Source: JAEUMY01 sp031394355
Lineage (GTDB): Bacteria; Pseudomonadota; Gammaproteobacteria; Burkholderiales; Usitatibacteraceae
Direction of reading: 5' to 3'
Assembly (NCBI GenBank): GCA_031394355.1
Contig: JANNSU010000020.1
Coordinates: forward strand, 1 to 64,000
DNA length: 64,000 nucleotides
The notes under the pieces were generated by a model. It had not been told where the DNA came from. It did no database searches and was given only the letters and a program-made list of their open reading frames with translations. Made by a program: the position numbers and the translations under genes. This document shows positions 42,952 through 52,356 of the stretch, piece by piece. Positions within the stretch are counted from its first letter, which is position 1; every line of letters starts with the position of its first letter.

Positions 42952-44220
42952 ATGCAGAAAATCCAGGCCATCCGCGGGATGAATGATCTCCTGCCGGATG
43001 CTTCTCCCCTTTGGCAATATTTCGAAGACACCGTGCGCGAGGTCTTCGAGCAATACGGTTATCGGCTCATGCGCACGCCCGTCGTGGAGGCAACGCCGCT
43101 GTTCGCCCGTGCCATTGGCGAGGTGACGGATATCGTCGAGGGGGAGATGTATTCCTTTGAAGACAGACTGAATGGGGAAAAGCTGACGTTGCGCCCCGAG
43201 GCCACGGCTGGATTGGTGCGCGCAGTCATCGAACATAACTTGCTCTACAACGGACCGCAGCGCGTCTGGACCTGGGGGCCAATGTTCCGCCATGAGCGCC
43301 CGCAGAAGGGCCGCTACCGCCAGTTCCATCAGTTTGATGTCGAAGCAATGGGCTTTCCCGGGCCGGATGTCGATGCCGAGCAGATCGTGATGCTTGCACG
43401 GCTCTGGAAGCGGTTGGGTATAGTCAATGTGACGCTCTATGTGAACAGCATTGGCGATGTGGCGAGCCGCGCTGCACACCGCGAGGCGCTGGTAAAGTAT
43501 TTCGAAAGCCGCGCTGACGAGCTGGATGCGGATGCCCGCCGCCGGTTGCACACCAATCCACTGCGTACCCTGGACACAAAAAACCCGGCCATGCAGTCAT
43601 TGGTGGAAGGGGCGCCCAGGCTCAAGGATTTTCTGGACGACGCTGCGCGAGAGCACTTCGCGGGCGTCACGTCGCGCCTGACAGCAAGCGGCATTGCCTT
43701 TGAGGAAAACCCCCGCCTTGTGCGTGGGTTCGACTACTACAACCGCACGGTGTTCGAGTTCATTGGCAAGGGCGCAGATTTCGAACTCGCCATTGCCGGC
43801 GGCGGCCGCTATGACGGGCTGATCGAGCAACTCGGCGGCAAGTCGGCACCGGGATGCGGCTTCGGAATCGGGGTTGAGCGTGTGCTCATGTTGCTCGAGG
43901 GTATGACCGCACAAGCCGGCGATGTACCCGATGCGTATGTGATCCATCAGGAAGCGTTCGGGCAGCAGGCCTGGGATGCGGCGGAATCAATGCGGGATGC
44001 GGGTCTATCGGTGGTGCTTCACGCGGGCGGTGGCAGCTTCAAGTCCCAGATGAAGAAGGCGGACGGCAGCGGTGCCCGGTTTGCTATCATCCTCGGCGAA
44101 TCCGAGGTGGCAGCTGGCGTGTTGTCGGTGAAGGACTTGCGCGGTGGCGGCGAGCAGCAGACCCTGCCGCTTGACCTCGCCATTGAACGGCTCTGGTCGC
44201 ATGTGGTCGAGAACAATTGA
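42952..44220 (+). CDS. hisS: Histidyl-tRNA synthetase
   Basis: A class II aminoacyl-tRNA synthetase of 422 residues from the ATG at 42952 (MQKIQAIRGMNDLLPD); an in-frame GTG at 42943 adds three residues. Motif 2 is FRHERPQKGRYRQFHQFDVE. The histidine loops LVRGFDYYNRTVFEF and GGGRYDGL and motif 3 GFGIGVERVLMLL are present. A C-terminal anticodon-binding domain follows. HisZ, the paralogue encoded at 52356, lacks this role. Confidence 0.96.
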   Translation: MQKIQAIRGMNDLLPDASPLWQYFEDTVREVFEQYGYRLMRTPVVEATPLFARAIGEVTDIVEGEMYSFEDRLNGEKLTLRPEATAGLVRAVIEHNLLYNGPQRVWTWGPMFRHERPQKGRYRQFHQFDVEAMGFPGPDVDAEQIVMLARLWKRLGIVNVTLYVNSIGDVASRAAHREALVKYFESRADELDADARRRLHTNPLRTLDTKNPAMQSLVEGAPRLKDFLDDAAREHFAGVTSRLTASGIAFEENPRLVRGFDYYNRTVFEFIGKGADFELAIAGGGRYDGLIEQLGGKSAPGCGFGIGVERVLMLLEGMTAQAGDVPDAYVIHQEAFGQQAWDAAESMRDAGLSVVLHAGGGSFKSQMKKADGSGARFAIILGESEVAAGVLSVKDLRGGGEQQTLPLDLAIERLWSHVVENN

Positions 44221-44269
44221 CCAGTGCAATGGCGGCGCGGTAAACGAATGAACAGGAAAAGAGAATCCC

Positions 44270-44908
44270 ATGGCTGTATATGACCTTGATGAGCAGGAAC
44301 GAATCGACGCGCTGAAGGACTGGTGGGAAACCAACCGGGTTGTCATCCTGAGCGTTGTGGGTATCGCGGTGGCAGCAGTCGCGGCCTACTTTGCGTGGCA
44401 GGCCTATAAACACGAACAACTTGTGAAGGCCGAAACGCTGCACAAGGAATTCAGCAAAGTGCTGGATCAGCGTGATGCCGCCAAGACAGGTTCGGCCACA
44501 GCGCCATTGTTTGAGCAGGTTCCCGGTTCTTTCCAGGCCAGCAGCGCGGCGCTGGGTGCAGCAAAGGTCGCTTTCGATGCCAAGGACTATGTAGCGGCAA
44601 GGCAGAAGCTGGAGTGGCTCGTCGACAAGGGCAATGCCGAACTGCGGCCCATTGCCCGCGTTCGCTTGGCTCAGGTGCTGCTGGAAGACAAGAAGTATGA
44701 CGACGCACTCAAGGTGCTCGATGCAGTGAAAGAAGAAGGCTTCATCTCGCTGGTAGCCGATGTGAAGGGTGACGTCCTCATGGCCAAGGGCAGCAAGGAT
44801 GAGGCGCGTCTTTCGTGGCAGCTGGCAATCGACAAGGCAGGTGAGCGCAGCGCCATCAAGCAACTCGCGCAGATCAAGCTGGACTCTGTCGGCGGGGTGG
44901 CGAAGTGA
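44270..44908 (+). CDS. yfgM: YfgM-family SecYEG-associated TPR protein
   Basis: A 212-residue inner-membrane protein with a short cytoplasmic start (YDLDEQERIDALKDWWETNR), one transmembrane helix (about 24-44) and a periplasmic TPR-like domain. E. coli YfgM binds the translocon and hands substrates to periplasmic chaperones. Its place between hisS and bamB is conserved. Confidence 0.9.
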   Translation: MAVYDLDEQERIDALKDWWETNRVVILSVVGIAVAAVAAYFAWQAYKHEQLVKAETLHKEFSKVLDQRDAAKTGSATAPLFEQVPGSFQASSAALGAAKVAFDAKDYVAARQKLEWLVDKGNAELRPIARVRLAQVLLEDKKYDDALKVLDAVKEEGFISLVADVKGDVLMAKGSKDEARLSWQLAIDKAGERSAIKQLAQIKLDSVGGVAK

Positions 44909-46047
44909 TGCGCCCCGGCATGCTGCGACATGTGATCATTGCGGCGGCAGGCGCAGCACTGTTGACTGGTTGCAGCTCGCTCCCATCACTCCCATTCATG
45001 GGCGAACGATTGCCCAACTTGCCGACGCTGTCTGCGCCCTCGCCAGCCAAGGTTGTCTGGTCGGTATCCGGATCAAAGTCAGGCGCGTATGAGTTCACGC
45101 CGTCTGTCGGTCAGGGGGTTATCTATGCCGCCAGCGCTGGCGGTGGCGTGTCCATGATCAGTGAGGCCACCGGCCGCACGACGGGAAGTTTTCAACCCGG
45201 CAAGCGGCTCACGGCCGGCGTGGGCTACGGTGAAGGGCGTGTCGTTTTCGGCAATGAAAAAGGTGAAGTCATTGCCACAGATCCTGCTGGCAAGGTGCTC
45301 TGGACCACCCCTGTTGCCGGAGAACTGCTGGCAGCGCCGCTGGTGCAGGCAGGGGTTGTCGTGGTGCGCACATCGGACGGCCGGATCGTCGGGCTGAACA
45401 CGCTGGATGGCAAGCGCAAGTGGTCATATCAGCGGCCCTCGCCGGCCCTGTCGCTGCGCAGTACAGCCGGCGTGATTTTCGGACGCGGCACGATTTACGC
45501 CGGATTTCCGGGTGGCAAGCTGGTTGCGCTTGAAGCGGAGTCGGGCAAGCCCATCTGGGAGGCGACACTTTCCCTGCCCCGTGGCGCGACGGAGCTCGAA
45601 CGTATTGCGGATATCGGCGGACTGCCGGTACTGGATGGCACGAGAGTGTGCGCCGCCGTCTATCAGGGCCGCAGTGGCTGCGTGGAAACGCTCAACGGCA
45701 ATGTGCTGTGGTCCCGTGAGGTGCCGGGCGCAACGGGCATGGCCGTCGATGACAAGAATTTGTATTTCGCCGACGAACAGGGCAATGTGATTGCGCTGGA
45801 CAAAGTGTCCGGCGCAAGCGTGTGGAAGCAGGAATCACTGGCGAAACGCAAACCTGGCACGCCTGTGGTGTTCGCAGGGCGTGTCTGGTTGGGCGACTCC
45901 ACAGGGCTGGTACACGCGCTGTCGACAGACAATGGGTCACTGGTTGGACGCATCGCGACCGATGGCAGTGCCGTGGAGGCGCTAGTTACCATCAGTGATT
46001 CACTGGTTGCCCAGACTGACAAGGGTGGCGTGTTCGCCATCCGCTGA
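44908..46047 (+). CDS. bamB: Outer membrane assembly lipoprotein BamB
   Basis: A BAM-complex lipoprotein of 379 residues supporting beta-barrel insertion. The signal ends in lipobox LLTGC (about 18-22). An eight-bladed PQQ-type beta-propeller follows, with repeated blades such as GVIYAASAGGGVSMISEATG and NLYFADEQGNVIALDKVSGA. The ATG at 44908 overlaps the yfgM TGA; a GTG just before it is an alternative. Confidence 0.93.
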   Translation: MRPGMLRHVIIAAAGAALLTGCSSLPSLPFMGERLPNLPTLSAPSPAKVVWSVSGSKSGAYEFTPSVGQGVIYAASAGGGVSMISEATGRTTGSFQPGKRLTAGVGYGEGRVVFGNEKGEVIATDPAGKVLWTTPVAGELLAAPLVQAGVVVVRTSDGRIVGLNTLDGKRKWSYQRPSPALSLRSTAGVIFGRGTIYAGFPGGKLVALEAESGKPIWEATLSLPRGATELERIADIGGLPVLDGTRVCAAVYQGRSGCVETLNGNVLWSREVPGATGMAVDDKNLYFADEQGNVIALDKVSGASVWKQESLAKRKPGTPVVFAGRVWLGDSTGLVHALSTDNGSLVGRIATDGSAVEALVTISDSLVAQTDKGGVFAIR

Positions 46048-46113
46048 AACTCAACTGATCGCCAGGTTCGCTGACATCAGCGCTACCGGAAGGCAATCGC
46101 ATACTGGCCACGA

Positions 46114-47520
46114 ATGAAACCCACGATAGTCCTCGTCGGCCGCCCCAATGTCGGCAAGTCGACCTTGTTCAACCGGCTCACCAAAACGCGCGATGCCATT
46201 GTCGCGGATGTCCCGGGACTCACCCGGGACCGCCACTATGGTCATGGGCGTGGCGCATCAAAGCCCTTTCTGGTGGTCGATACGGGCGGCTTTGAGCCAG
46301 TAGCGAAGGACGGCATCCTCCATGAGATGGCCAAACAGACGCTGCAAGCCATTGCAGAAGCGGATGCGGTCATCTTCGTTACCGATGTGCGAGAGGGGCT
46401 GACGGCGCAGGACAGGACCATTGCCGACACATTGCGCAAGCAGGCGCTGTCGCGCAGCGTGCCAGTGGTGGTTGCGGTGAACAAAGCCGAGGGTATCGCC
46501 GAGGACATGGCGACTGCAGAATTCCACGAATTGGGTCTGGGTGTTCCGGTTTCAATTTCGGCAGCGCACGGAGAAGGTGTGCGCCAGCTTATCGAGGATG
46601 TCCTGTCCGGTTTCAGCGATGCGACGGATGAAATCGAAGCGACTCATCCGAAAATTGCGATTGTCGGCCGCCCCAATGTCGGCAAGTCAACACTCGTCAA
46701 CCGGATGATTGGCGAGGACCGCGTGATTGCGTTCGACCAGCCAGGTACCACGCGGGACAGCATTTATGTGCCGCTCGAACGTAACGGCAAGCACTACACG
46801 CTGATCGACACGGCCGGCATCCGGCGCCGTGGAAAGGTGTTCGAGGCGATTGAAAAATTCTCGGTCATCAAGACATTGCAGTCTGTCGAAGACGCCAATG
46901 TGGTGATTCTCCTGCTGGATGCGCAGCAGGAGATTGCAGACCAGGACACCCACATTGCGGGATTCATCCTTGAAGCCGGGCGCGCGCTCGTCGTGGCGAT
47001 CAACAAATGGGACGGGTTGGACTCTGATGATCGTGAAACCATCAAAAGGGAATACGACCGCAAGTTTCAGTTTCTCAGCTTTGCCTGCTGGCACACCATC
47101 TCGGCCTTGCAGGGCAGCGGCTTGAAACCATTGTGGGACAGCGTCGACGGGGCATTCGCAGCCGCGACGGCCAAGCTCTCCACACCCAAGCTCACCCGTG
47201 CCTTGATCGCGGCAACCCAGCAGCACCAACCGCCGTTGAACGGATTACATCGCCCGAAGCTCCGCTATGCGCATCAGGGCGGGTCCAATCCTCCCACCGT
47301 CGTGATTCATGGTTCCGGGCTGTCAGGGCTGCCGGCCAGCTACGTCCGCTACCTTGAGAACTATATGCGCGATGCGTTTGAATTGAAGGGCACGCCATTG
47401 CGAGTTGAATTGAAGCAAGCGGCCAATCCCTACGCAAACAGGAAGCCCCAGGAGCTTACCCGGCGCCAGGAAGACAAGCGCCGTCGCAATCGTCGCCATC
47501 AGAAGAAGACGTTCAGTTAG
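46114..47520 (+). CDS. der: Ribosome-assembly GTPase Der (EngA)
   Basis: A 468-residue protein with two tandem GTPase domains acting in 50S maturation. G1 loops are GRPNVGKSTLFNRLT (about 8-22) and GRPNVGKSTLVNRMI (about 186-200). NKAEG and NKWDG are the specificity loops. The KH-like domain (about 355-440) and a basic tail (RRQEDKRRRNRRHQKKTFS) follow. Confidence 0.96.
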   Translation: MKPTIVLVGRPNVGKSTLFNRLTKTRDAIVADVPGLTRDRHYGHGRGASKPFLVVDTGGFEPVAKDGILHEMAKQTLQAIAEADAVIFVTDVREGLTAQDRTIADTLRKQALSRSVPVVVAVNKAEGIAEDMATAEFHELGLGVPVSISAAHGEGVRQLIEDVLSGFSDATDEIEATHPKIAIVGRPNVGKSTLVNRMIGEDRVIAFDQPGTTRDSIYVPLERNGKHYTLIDTAGIRRRGKVFEAIEKFSVIKTLQSVEDANVVILLLDAQQEIADQDTHIAGFILEAGRALVVAINKWDGLDSDDRETIKREYDRKFQFLSFACWHTISALQGSGLKPLWDSVDGAFAAATAKLSTPKLTRALIAATQQHQPPLNGLHRPKLRYAHQGGSNPPTVVIHGSGLSGLPASYVRYLENYMRDAFELKGTPLRVELKQAANPYANRKPQELTRRQEDKRRRNRRHQKKTFS

Positions 47521-47524
47521 CCCC

Positions 47525-48523
47525 ATGCAAAGACGGCAAGACGTATTTGCGCTTCTCGCCAGTCGATGCCGATCGGCCCTGATCTGTTCCACGCTGGGAA
47601 TTCTTGTTACCGGTTGTACTGACGAGCAGCGGGACTATACGTCGACTGATGCACCCACTGAGGTGCCGCGGATCATTGAAAGAAAGCCCGTTGTCGCGTT
47701 GGTACTGGGTGCCGGTGGCCCGAGAGGCTTTGCCCATATTGGCGTGCTCAAGGCCCTGGAGGCGGCGGGCGTGGAGCCTGACCTCGTCGTGGGAGCAAGC
47801 GTCGGAGCGATCATCGGTGCAATCTATGCCGACGGGGTGCCTGCGGCGGAACTGGAACGGCTCGCCATGGAGTTGAATCCGCTCCGGTTCCTGAATGTCT
47901 CCCTTGACGGCGCTCGTGCCAGCGGCACCGCGATTGAGGACTTCGTCAATGAACAGGTGGGTCACAAACCGTTGCAGTCGCTCAAACGGCCAATGGTAAC
48001 GGTGGCAGTCAGAAAGCATGATCAAAAAGTGGTCGCCTTCAGCCACGGCAATGCGGGAGTCGCTGTGCGGGCATCCAGCGCAATGCCGGGGAGATTTGTC
48101 CCTGCACGCATTCATGGTGTCGAATACATTGATGGCGATGAGGTCAGCCCCGTGCCCATCCGGATAGCTCGAGACTTGGGCGCGGACGTGATCATTGCGG
48201 TGGATGTGTCAGCGCATCTGTCGAGCACGCCTGATGAGGCACCACAGTCATGGCGCAAGCGAGATCAGCGTCGCGCCGCCCAAGTGGCCGCCGAGGCAGG
48301 GCTTGCAAATGTCCTCGTTCACCCCGATCTGGGCTATTACGCAGATATTCGTGAGGCCTACAGGCTGAAATGCATCCGTATCGGATTTGAAACGACCGAG
48401 CGGGCCATTCCAGACATCAAGAAGGCCATTGCAGCAGCCAAGACGGGTTCAGCACAAAAAATCTTGGATTCTCGGCGGGAACCTGGCCCGGATCCTGCTG
48501 TCTCTGTGAAGGAGTCCTCGTGA
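47525..48523 (+). CDS. Patatin-like phospholipase, predicted lipoprotein
   Basis: A 332-residue protein. A hydrophobic signal ends in LVTGC (about 27-31), so it is probably lipid-anchored. The patatin fold is clear: oxyanion loop GAGGPRGFAHIGVLKAL, nucleophile GASVGAIIGA and the aspartate in YIDGDEVSPVP. It resembles the RssA/NTE-like group. Its insertion between der and hfq is not the usual arrangement. Substrate unknown. Confidence 0.86.
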   Translation: MQRRQDVFALLASRCRSALICSTLGILVTGCTDEQRDYTSTDAPTEVPRIIERKPVVALVLGAGGPRGFAHIGVLKALEAAGVEPDLVVGASVGAIIGAIYADGVPAAELERLAMELNPLRFLNVSLDGARASGTAIEDFVNEQVGHKPLQSLKRPMVTVAVRKHDQKVVAFSHGNAGVAVRASSAMPGRFVPARIHGVEYIDGDEVSPVPIRIARDLGADVIIAVDVSAHLSSTPDEAPQSWRKRDQRRAAQVAAEAGLANVLVHPDLGYYADIREAYRLKCIRIGFETTERAIPDIKKAIAAAKTGSAQKILDSRREPGPDPAVSVKESS

Positions 48524-48527
48524 AACA

Positions 48528-48557
48528 TTGGCAGAAAGACGCGGATTCCAGTACATT
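48528..48557 (+). promoter_or_regulatory. Candidate hfq promoter
   Basis: TTGGCA (48528-48533), 18 bp, TACATT (48552-48557), 30 bp before the hfq ATG. Confidence 0.4.
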
Positions 48558-48587
48558 TAATTCCCAACAAACAGCTGGAGCATAACA

Positions 48588-48827
48588 ATGAGCGGCAAAG
48601 GGCAATTGTTACAAGACCCGTTCCTGAACATCCTTCGCAAGGAACACGTACCGGTCTCCATTTACCTCGTCAACGGCATCAAACTGCAGGGCCAGATCGA
48701 GTCTTTCGATCAGTATGTGGTTCTGCTCAAGAATACGGTCACCCAAATGGTTTACAAGCACGCCATTTCCACAGTGGTACCGGCACGTCCTGTTTCGGTG
48801 CCATTCGAACACCCGCAGGAGTCCTGA
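48588..48827 (+). CDS. hfq: RNA chaperone Hfq
   Basis: A 79-residue hexameric Sm-like protein that pairs small RNAs with mRNAs. LQDPFLNILRKEHVPVSIYL, GIKLQGQIESFDQYVVLL and the Sm2 YKHAISTV motif are intact. The C-terminal tail is short, as in many betaproteobacteria. A CTGGAG ribosome site precedes the ATG. Confidence 0.97.
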   Translation: MSGKGQLLQDPFLNILRKEHVPVSIYLVNGIKLQGQIESFDQYVVLLKNTVTQMVYKHAISTVVPARPVSVPFEHPQES

Positions 48828-48919
48828 AATCCAATCAGGCAGTCCGCACTGGTGCCGCCCGGCGCTGGTGCGCCTCATCTCGAATCCGCCCCTCCGGGGT
48901 GCGGACAGGTACAAGCGCA

Positions 48920-50071
48920 ATGGCCAATTCGGCCCCCCATCCTGAATTCGCTGTCTTGGTGGCGCTGGACTTCGGCGCCGCCGATCTCGAAGCAGCCATC
49001 GAAGAAGCCTGCGAGTTGGTGGATTCCGCTGGTGCAGCCGTGCGCGTTGTGGTGCGGGGTCGGCGCGAGAAACCCGATGCGGCGCTGTTTGCCGGTCGTG
49101 GCAAGGTTGAAGAAATTGCAGAAGCCGTTGCCGAATGCGATGCCAAGTGGGTCATATTCAACCACTCGCTGTCTCCCATCCAGATTCGTAACCTCGAGCG
49201 TGAACTGAATGTGCGAGTGATGGACAGGACCGATCTCATTCTCGACATTTTTGCGCAGCGGGCGCGCAGCCATGAAGGCAAGCTCCAGGTGGACCTTGCC
49301 CGGTTGGAGCATCATCTGACCCGGCTCGTGCGTGGCTGGACTCACCTGGAGCGTCAGCGCGGCGGCATCGGTGTTCGCGGCGGACCTGGCGAGACCCAGC
49401 TGGAAATCGACCGACGTCTGGTTTCGGATCGCATCAAGCTGACCAAGGAAAGAATCGCAAAAGTGGCGCGTCAGCGGCACACTCAGCGGGGCGGCAGGCG
49501 CAGGTCGGGGGTTCGGACTGTCGCAATTGTCGGTTACACAAACGCTGGCAAATCAACGCTTTTCAATCGGCTGACCCGTGCCAACACCTACGTCGCGGAT
49601 CAACTGTTTGCGACGTTGGATACCACCACCCGCAAGGTCTATCTGGGCGCCGGGGTGGAGTCGACACTATCGGACACGGTGGGGTTCATCCGGGATTTGC
49701 CGCATGCACTGGTGGCCGCATTTCGGGCGACGTTGGAGGAAACAGCAAATGCAGATCTTCTTCTTCACGTCGTGGATGCCAAGAGCCCGCGCCGGGAAGG
49801 AGAGATTGAGGATGTGAACACCGTACTGAAAGAGATCGGCGCCGAACAGGTTCCGCAGTTGCTGGTGTACAACAAGATCGATCTTTTGCCCGGTGGCGAA
49901 GCATCAGTTGGCCGAGATCAGTATGGTAAAATCAATGAGTTACGTATCAGTGCGATGACGGGGCAGGGACTGGAAGCGCTGCGTGCAGCGGTTCTGTCGC
50001 GTCTTCAAGCAAATCTTCCGCAAGCGACGCTCGTGCCCGAGTTCGGCGCACTGGCGCAATCAACTTTCTGA
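48920..50071 (+). CDS. hflX: GTPase HflX
   Basis: A ribosome-splitting GTPase of 383 residues from the ATG at 48920 (GTG at 48899 in frame). It has the HflX N-terminal domain (EKPDAALFAGRGKVEEIAEA), a helical linker with GGIGVRGGPGETQLEIDRR, G1 loop VGYTNAGKSTLFNRLT, G3 DTVGFIRDLPH and G4 NKIDLL. Located between hfq and hflK as in E. coli. Confidence 0.94.
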   Translation: MANSAPHPEFAVLVALDFGAADLEAAIEEACELVDSAGAAVRVVVRGRREKPDAALFAGRGKVEEIAEAVAECDAKWVIFNHSLSPIQIRNLERELNVRVMDRTDLILDIFAQRARSHEGKLQVDLARLEHHLTRLVRGWTHLERQRGGIGVRGGPGETQLEIDRRLVSDRIKLTKERIAKVARQRHTQRGGRRRSGVRTVAIVGYTNAGKSTLFNRLTRANTYVADQLFATLDTTTRKVYLGAGVESTLSDTVGFIRDLPHALVAAFRATLEETANADLLLHVVDAKSPRREGEIEDVNTVLKEIGAEQVPQLLVYNKIDLLPGGEASVGRDQYGKINELRISAMTGQGLEALRAAVLSRLQANLPQATLVPEFGALAQSTF

Positions 50072-50093
50072 ATTCAACTTTCCAAGAGTAGAC

Positions 50094-51284
50094 ATGGCGC
50101 TCAATGACCCACAGTGGGGCAAGCGGGGCAACGACGGCCCGCCTGACCTGGATGAAATCCTGCGCAAGCTGAAACAGAAGCTGAACGGCATGTTCGGCGG
50201 CAAGGGCGGCGGCGGCTCGAATGACGGACCGCCAAGCGGCCCCACGCGAGCGATGATGGGCAGCGGTCTCGCGCTTGGCGTCGGCGTGGTGCTGGCGATC
50301 TGGCTTGCAACGGGCTTCTATGTTGTTGAACAGGGCAGCAAGGGTGTTGAGCTCACGCTGGGCAAGTACTCAGGCACCACCGAAGCCGGTCTCAAATGGC
50401 GCTGGCCGTATCCCATTGGCGATGTGAAGGTTATCAACGTCGAGCAGGTCAGGGCGGTTGAGGTCGGACATCGCAACAATCAGAAGCAGAAGGTGACGCA
50501 GGAGTCACTCATGCTCACTGAAGACCAGAACATCGTGGATGTGCAGTTCGCGGTTCAGTACACACTGCAATCCGCCGAGGACTACCTGTTCAACAACGTG
50601 GCACCCGATGAAGCCGTGCGTCAAGCGGCAGAAACGGCGATGCGCGAGATTGTGGGCAAGAGCAAGATGGACTTCGTCCTCTACGAAGGCCGCGGGCAGA
50701 TCGCCGCAAATGCCAAGGTGCTGATGCAGCGCATCCTCGATCGCTACAAGCCGGGCATTCTCATCAGTTCTGTGACGCTGCAGAATGCGCAGCCCCCAGA
50801 GCAGGTTCAGGACAGTTTCAATGATGCCGAGCGCGCACGTCAGGATCAGGTGAGGTTGCGCAACGAAGGCGAAGCCTATGCCAATGATGTGTTGCCGAAG
50901 GCCCGCGGCTTGGCCGCCCGACTGCTGGAGGAGGCCAATGGGCACCGGGAGCGAGTGGTCGCGAACGCAGAAGGTGACGCCGCGCGATTCCGCCAGGTCC
51001 TTGTCGAGTATGAGAAGGCCCCGCAGGTCACCCGCGAGCGCATGTATTTGGACATGATGCAGCAGGTCATGACGTCCACCAGCAAAGTGTTGGTGGACCA
51101 GAAGTCGGGCGGCAGCAACCTGTTGTATTTGCCACTGGACAAGCTCATGCAGCTGACTGCCCCGACAACCGCGCAAAGTGATGCGATGGCAGGAGTCGCC
51201 ACCAAGTCCACGCCGGAGGCGCCGACCGCTGCCGTGCCCGAGGCATCGCGCGCTCAGCAACTTCGCACCCGCGAATCCCGATAG
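50094..51284 (+). CDS. hflK: FtsH protease modulator HflK
   Basis: A 396-residue SPFH/prohibitin protein that with HflC encloses FtsH. The start at 50094 (MALNDPQWGKRGNDGPPDLD) follows AAGAG; a longer frame from 49983 would overlap hflX. A Gly-rich cytoplasmic start, one transmembrane helix (about 53-75) and the SPFH domain (VVEQGSKGVELTLGKY) are followed by a coiled coil and an Ala/Thr-rich tail. Confidence 0.94.
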   Translation: MALNDPQWGKRGNDGPPDLDEILRKLKQKLNGMFGGKGGGGSNDGPPSGPTRAMMGSGLALGVGVVLAIWLATGFYVVEQGSKGVELTLGKYSGTTEAGLKWRWPYPIGDVKVINVEQVRAVEVGHRNNQKQKVTQESLMLTEDQNIVDVQFAVQYTLQSAEDYLFNNVAPDEAVRQAAETAMREIVGKSKMDFVLYEGRGQIAANAKVLMQRILDRYKPGILISSVTLQNAQPPEQVQDSFNDAERARQDQVRLRNEGEAYANDVLPKARGLAARLLEEANGHRERVVANAEGDAARFRQVLVEYEKAPQVTRERMYLDMMQQVMTSTSKVLVDQKSGGSNLLYLPLDKLMQLTAPTTAQSDAMAGVATKSTPEAPTAAVPEASRAQQLRTRESR

Positions 51285-51295
51285 GAGACTGGATC

Positions 51296-52171
51296 ATGCA
51301 AAAAAATATCGGGATCATCCTCGTCGTGGGCGCCATAGCCCTGCTTGGTTTCGCAACTTCAGCCTACACCGTGGACCAGCGCCAGGCTGCCATCAAATTC
51401 AGATTGGGCGAGGTTGTGTCCATCCAGGTAGACCCGGGCCTGTATTTCAAGTTGCCGCTGATCGAGAACATCCGTTTTTATGATCGGCGCATCCAGACCC
51501 TGGACACCAAGGATGCAGAGCGCATGCAGACCAGCGAAAAGAACAACGTGCTGGTGGATTCGTTCGTGAAGTATCGCATCATCGATGTTCAGAAATATTT
51601 CGTGTCGACCGGCGGCGACCAGACCCGCGCCGAGGTGAGACTCTCCCAGACCATCAACGACGACATGCGTGCCCAGTTCGGACAACGCACGCTTGCAGAG
51701 GTGGTATCCGGCGAGCGCGAAAAAATCATGGAGACATTGCGACAGCGTGCCGATGAAGATGGCCGCAAGATCGGCATCGAGGTGCTGGATGTGCGTCTGA
51801 AGCGTGTTGATCTCGTGCCGGAAATTTCCGTCGACGTGTACAAGCGCATGGATTCCGAGCGCAAGCGTGTCGCGAATGAGCGTCGTTCCACGGGTTCCGG
51901 TGAGGCAGAAAAGATTCGTGCAGACGCCGATCGCCAGCGCGAGGTTATTCTTGCTCAGGCCTACCGTGATGCCCAACGACTCAAGGGCGAAGGCGATGCC
52001 AAAGCCTCGGCGATCTATGCCCAGGCGTTTGGCAAGAATCCCGAGTTCTATTCGTTCTATCGCAGCATGGATGCCTATCGCCAGTCTTTCCGCAGCAAAG
52101 GTGATGTCATGGTGCTGGAACCGAGTTCCGACTTCTTCAAGTACATGAAGAATCCCAACCGGGGAAAGTAG
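51296..52171 (+). CDS. hflC: FtsH protease modulator HflC
   Basis: A 291-residue partner of HflK. An N-terminal membrane helix (about 5-24) leads to the SPFH domain (TVDQRQAAIKFRLGEVVS) and a helical C-terminus ending VMVLEPSSDFFKYMKNP. It follows hflK by 11 bp and its TAG shares a base with the next GTG start. Confidence 0.95.
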   Translation: MQKNIGIILVVGAIALLGFATSAYTVDQRQAAIKFRLGEVVSIQVDPGLYFKLPLIENIRFYDRRIQTLDTKDAERMQTSEKNNVLVDSFVKYRIIDVQKYFVSTGGDQTRAEVRLSQTINDDMRAQFGQRTLAEVVSGEREKIMETLRQRADEDGRKIGIEVLDVRLKRVDLVPEISVDVYKRMDSERKRVANERRSTGSGEAEKIRADADRQREVILAQAYRDAQRLKGEGDAKASAIYAQAFGKNPEFYSFYRSMDAYRQSFRSKGDVMVLEPSSDFFKYMKNPNRGK

Positions 52172-52356
52172 TGTGGGATGTCCTGCTGGCGGGATTCGCT
52201 TTCGCGCTTGTAATTGAAGGTGTCATGCCTTTCGCGGCGCCGACGGTCTGGCGGGACACGTTCCGCCGAATGCTTGAACTCACCGATGGGCAGCTCCGGT
52301 TTGCCGGCTTGCTCTCCATGGGTGCCGGGCTGCTGATACTTTCCTGGGTGATGTGA
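52171..52356 (+). CDS. DUF2065 (YjeT-like) small membrane protein
   Basis: A 61-residue protein starting with GTG. It has two hydrophobic helices (about 3-23 and 41-60) around the conserved FAAPTVWRDTFRRM segment. The family commonly follows hflC; its role is unknown. It overlaps hisZ by one base (TGATG). Confidence 0.85.
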   Translation: MWDVLLAGFAFALVIEGVMPFAAPTVWRDTFRRMLELTDGQLRFAGLLSMGAGLLILSWVM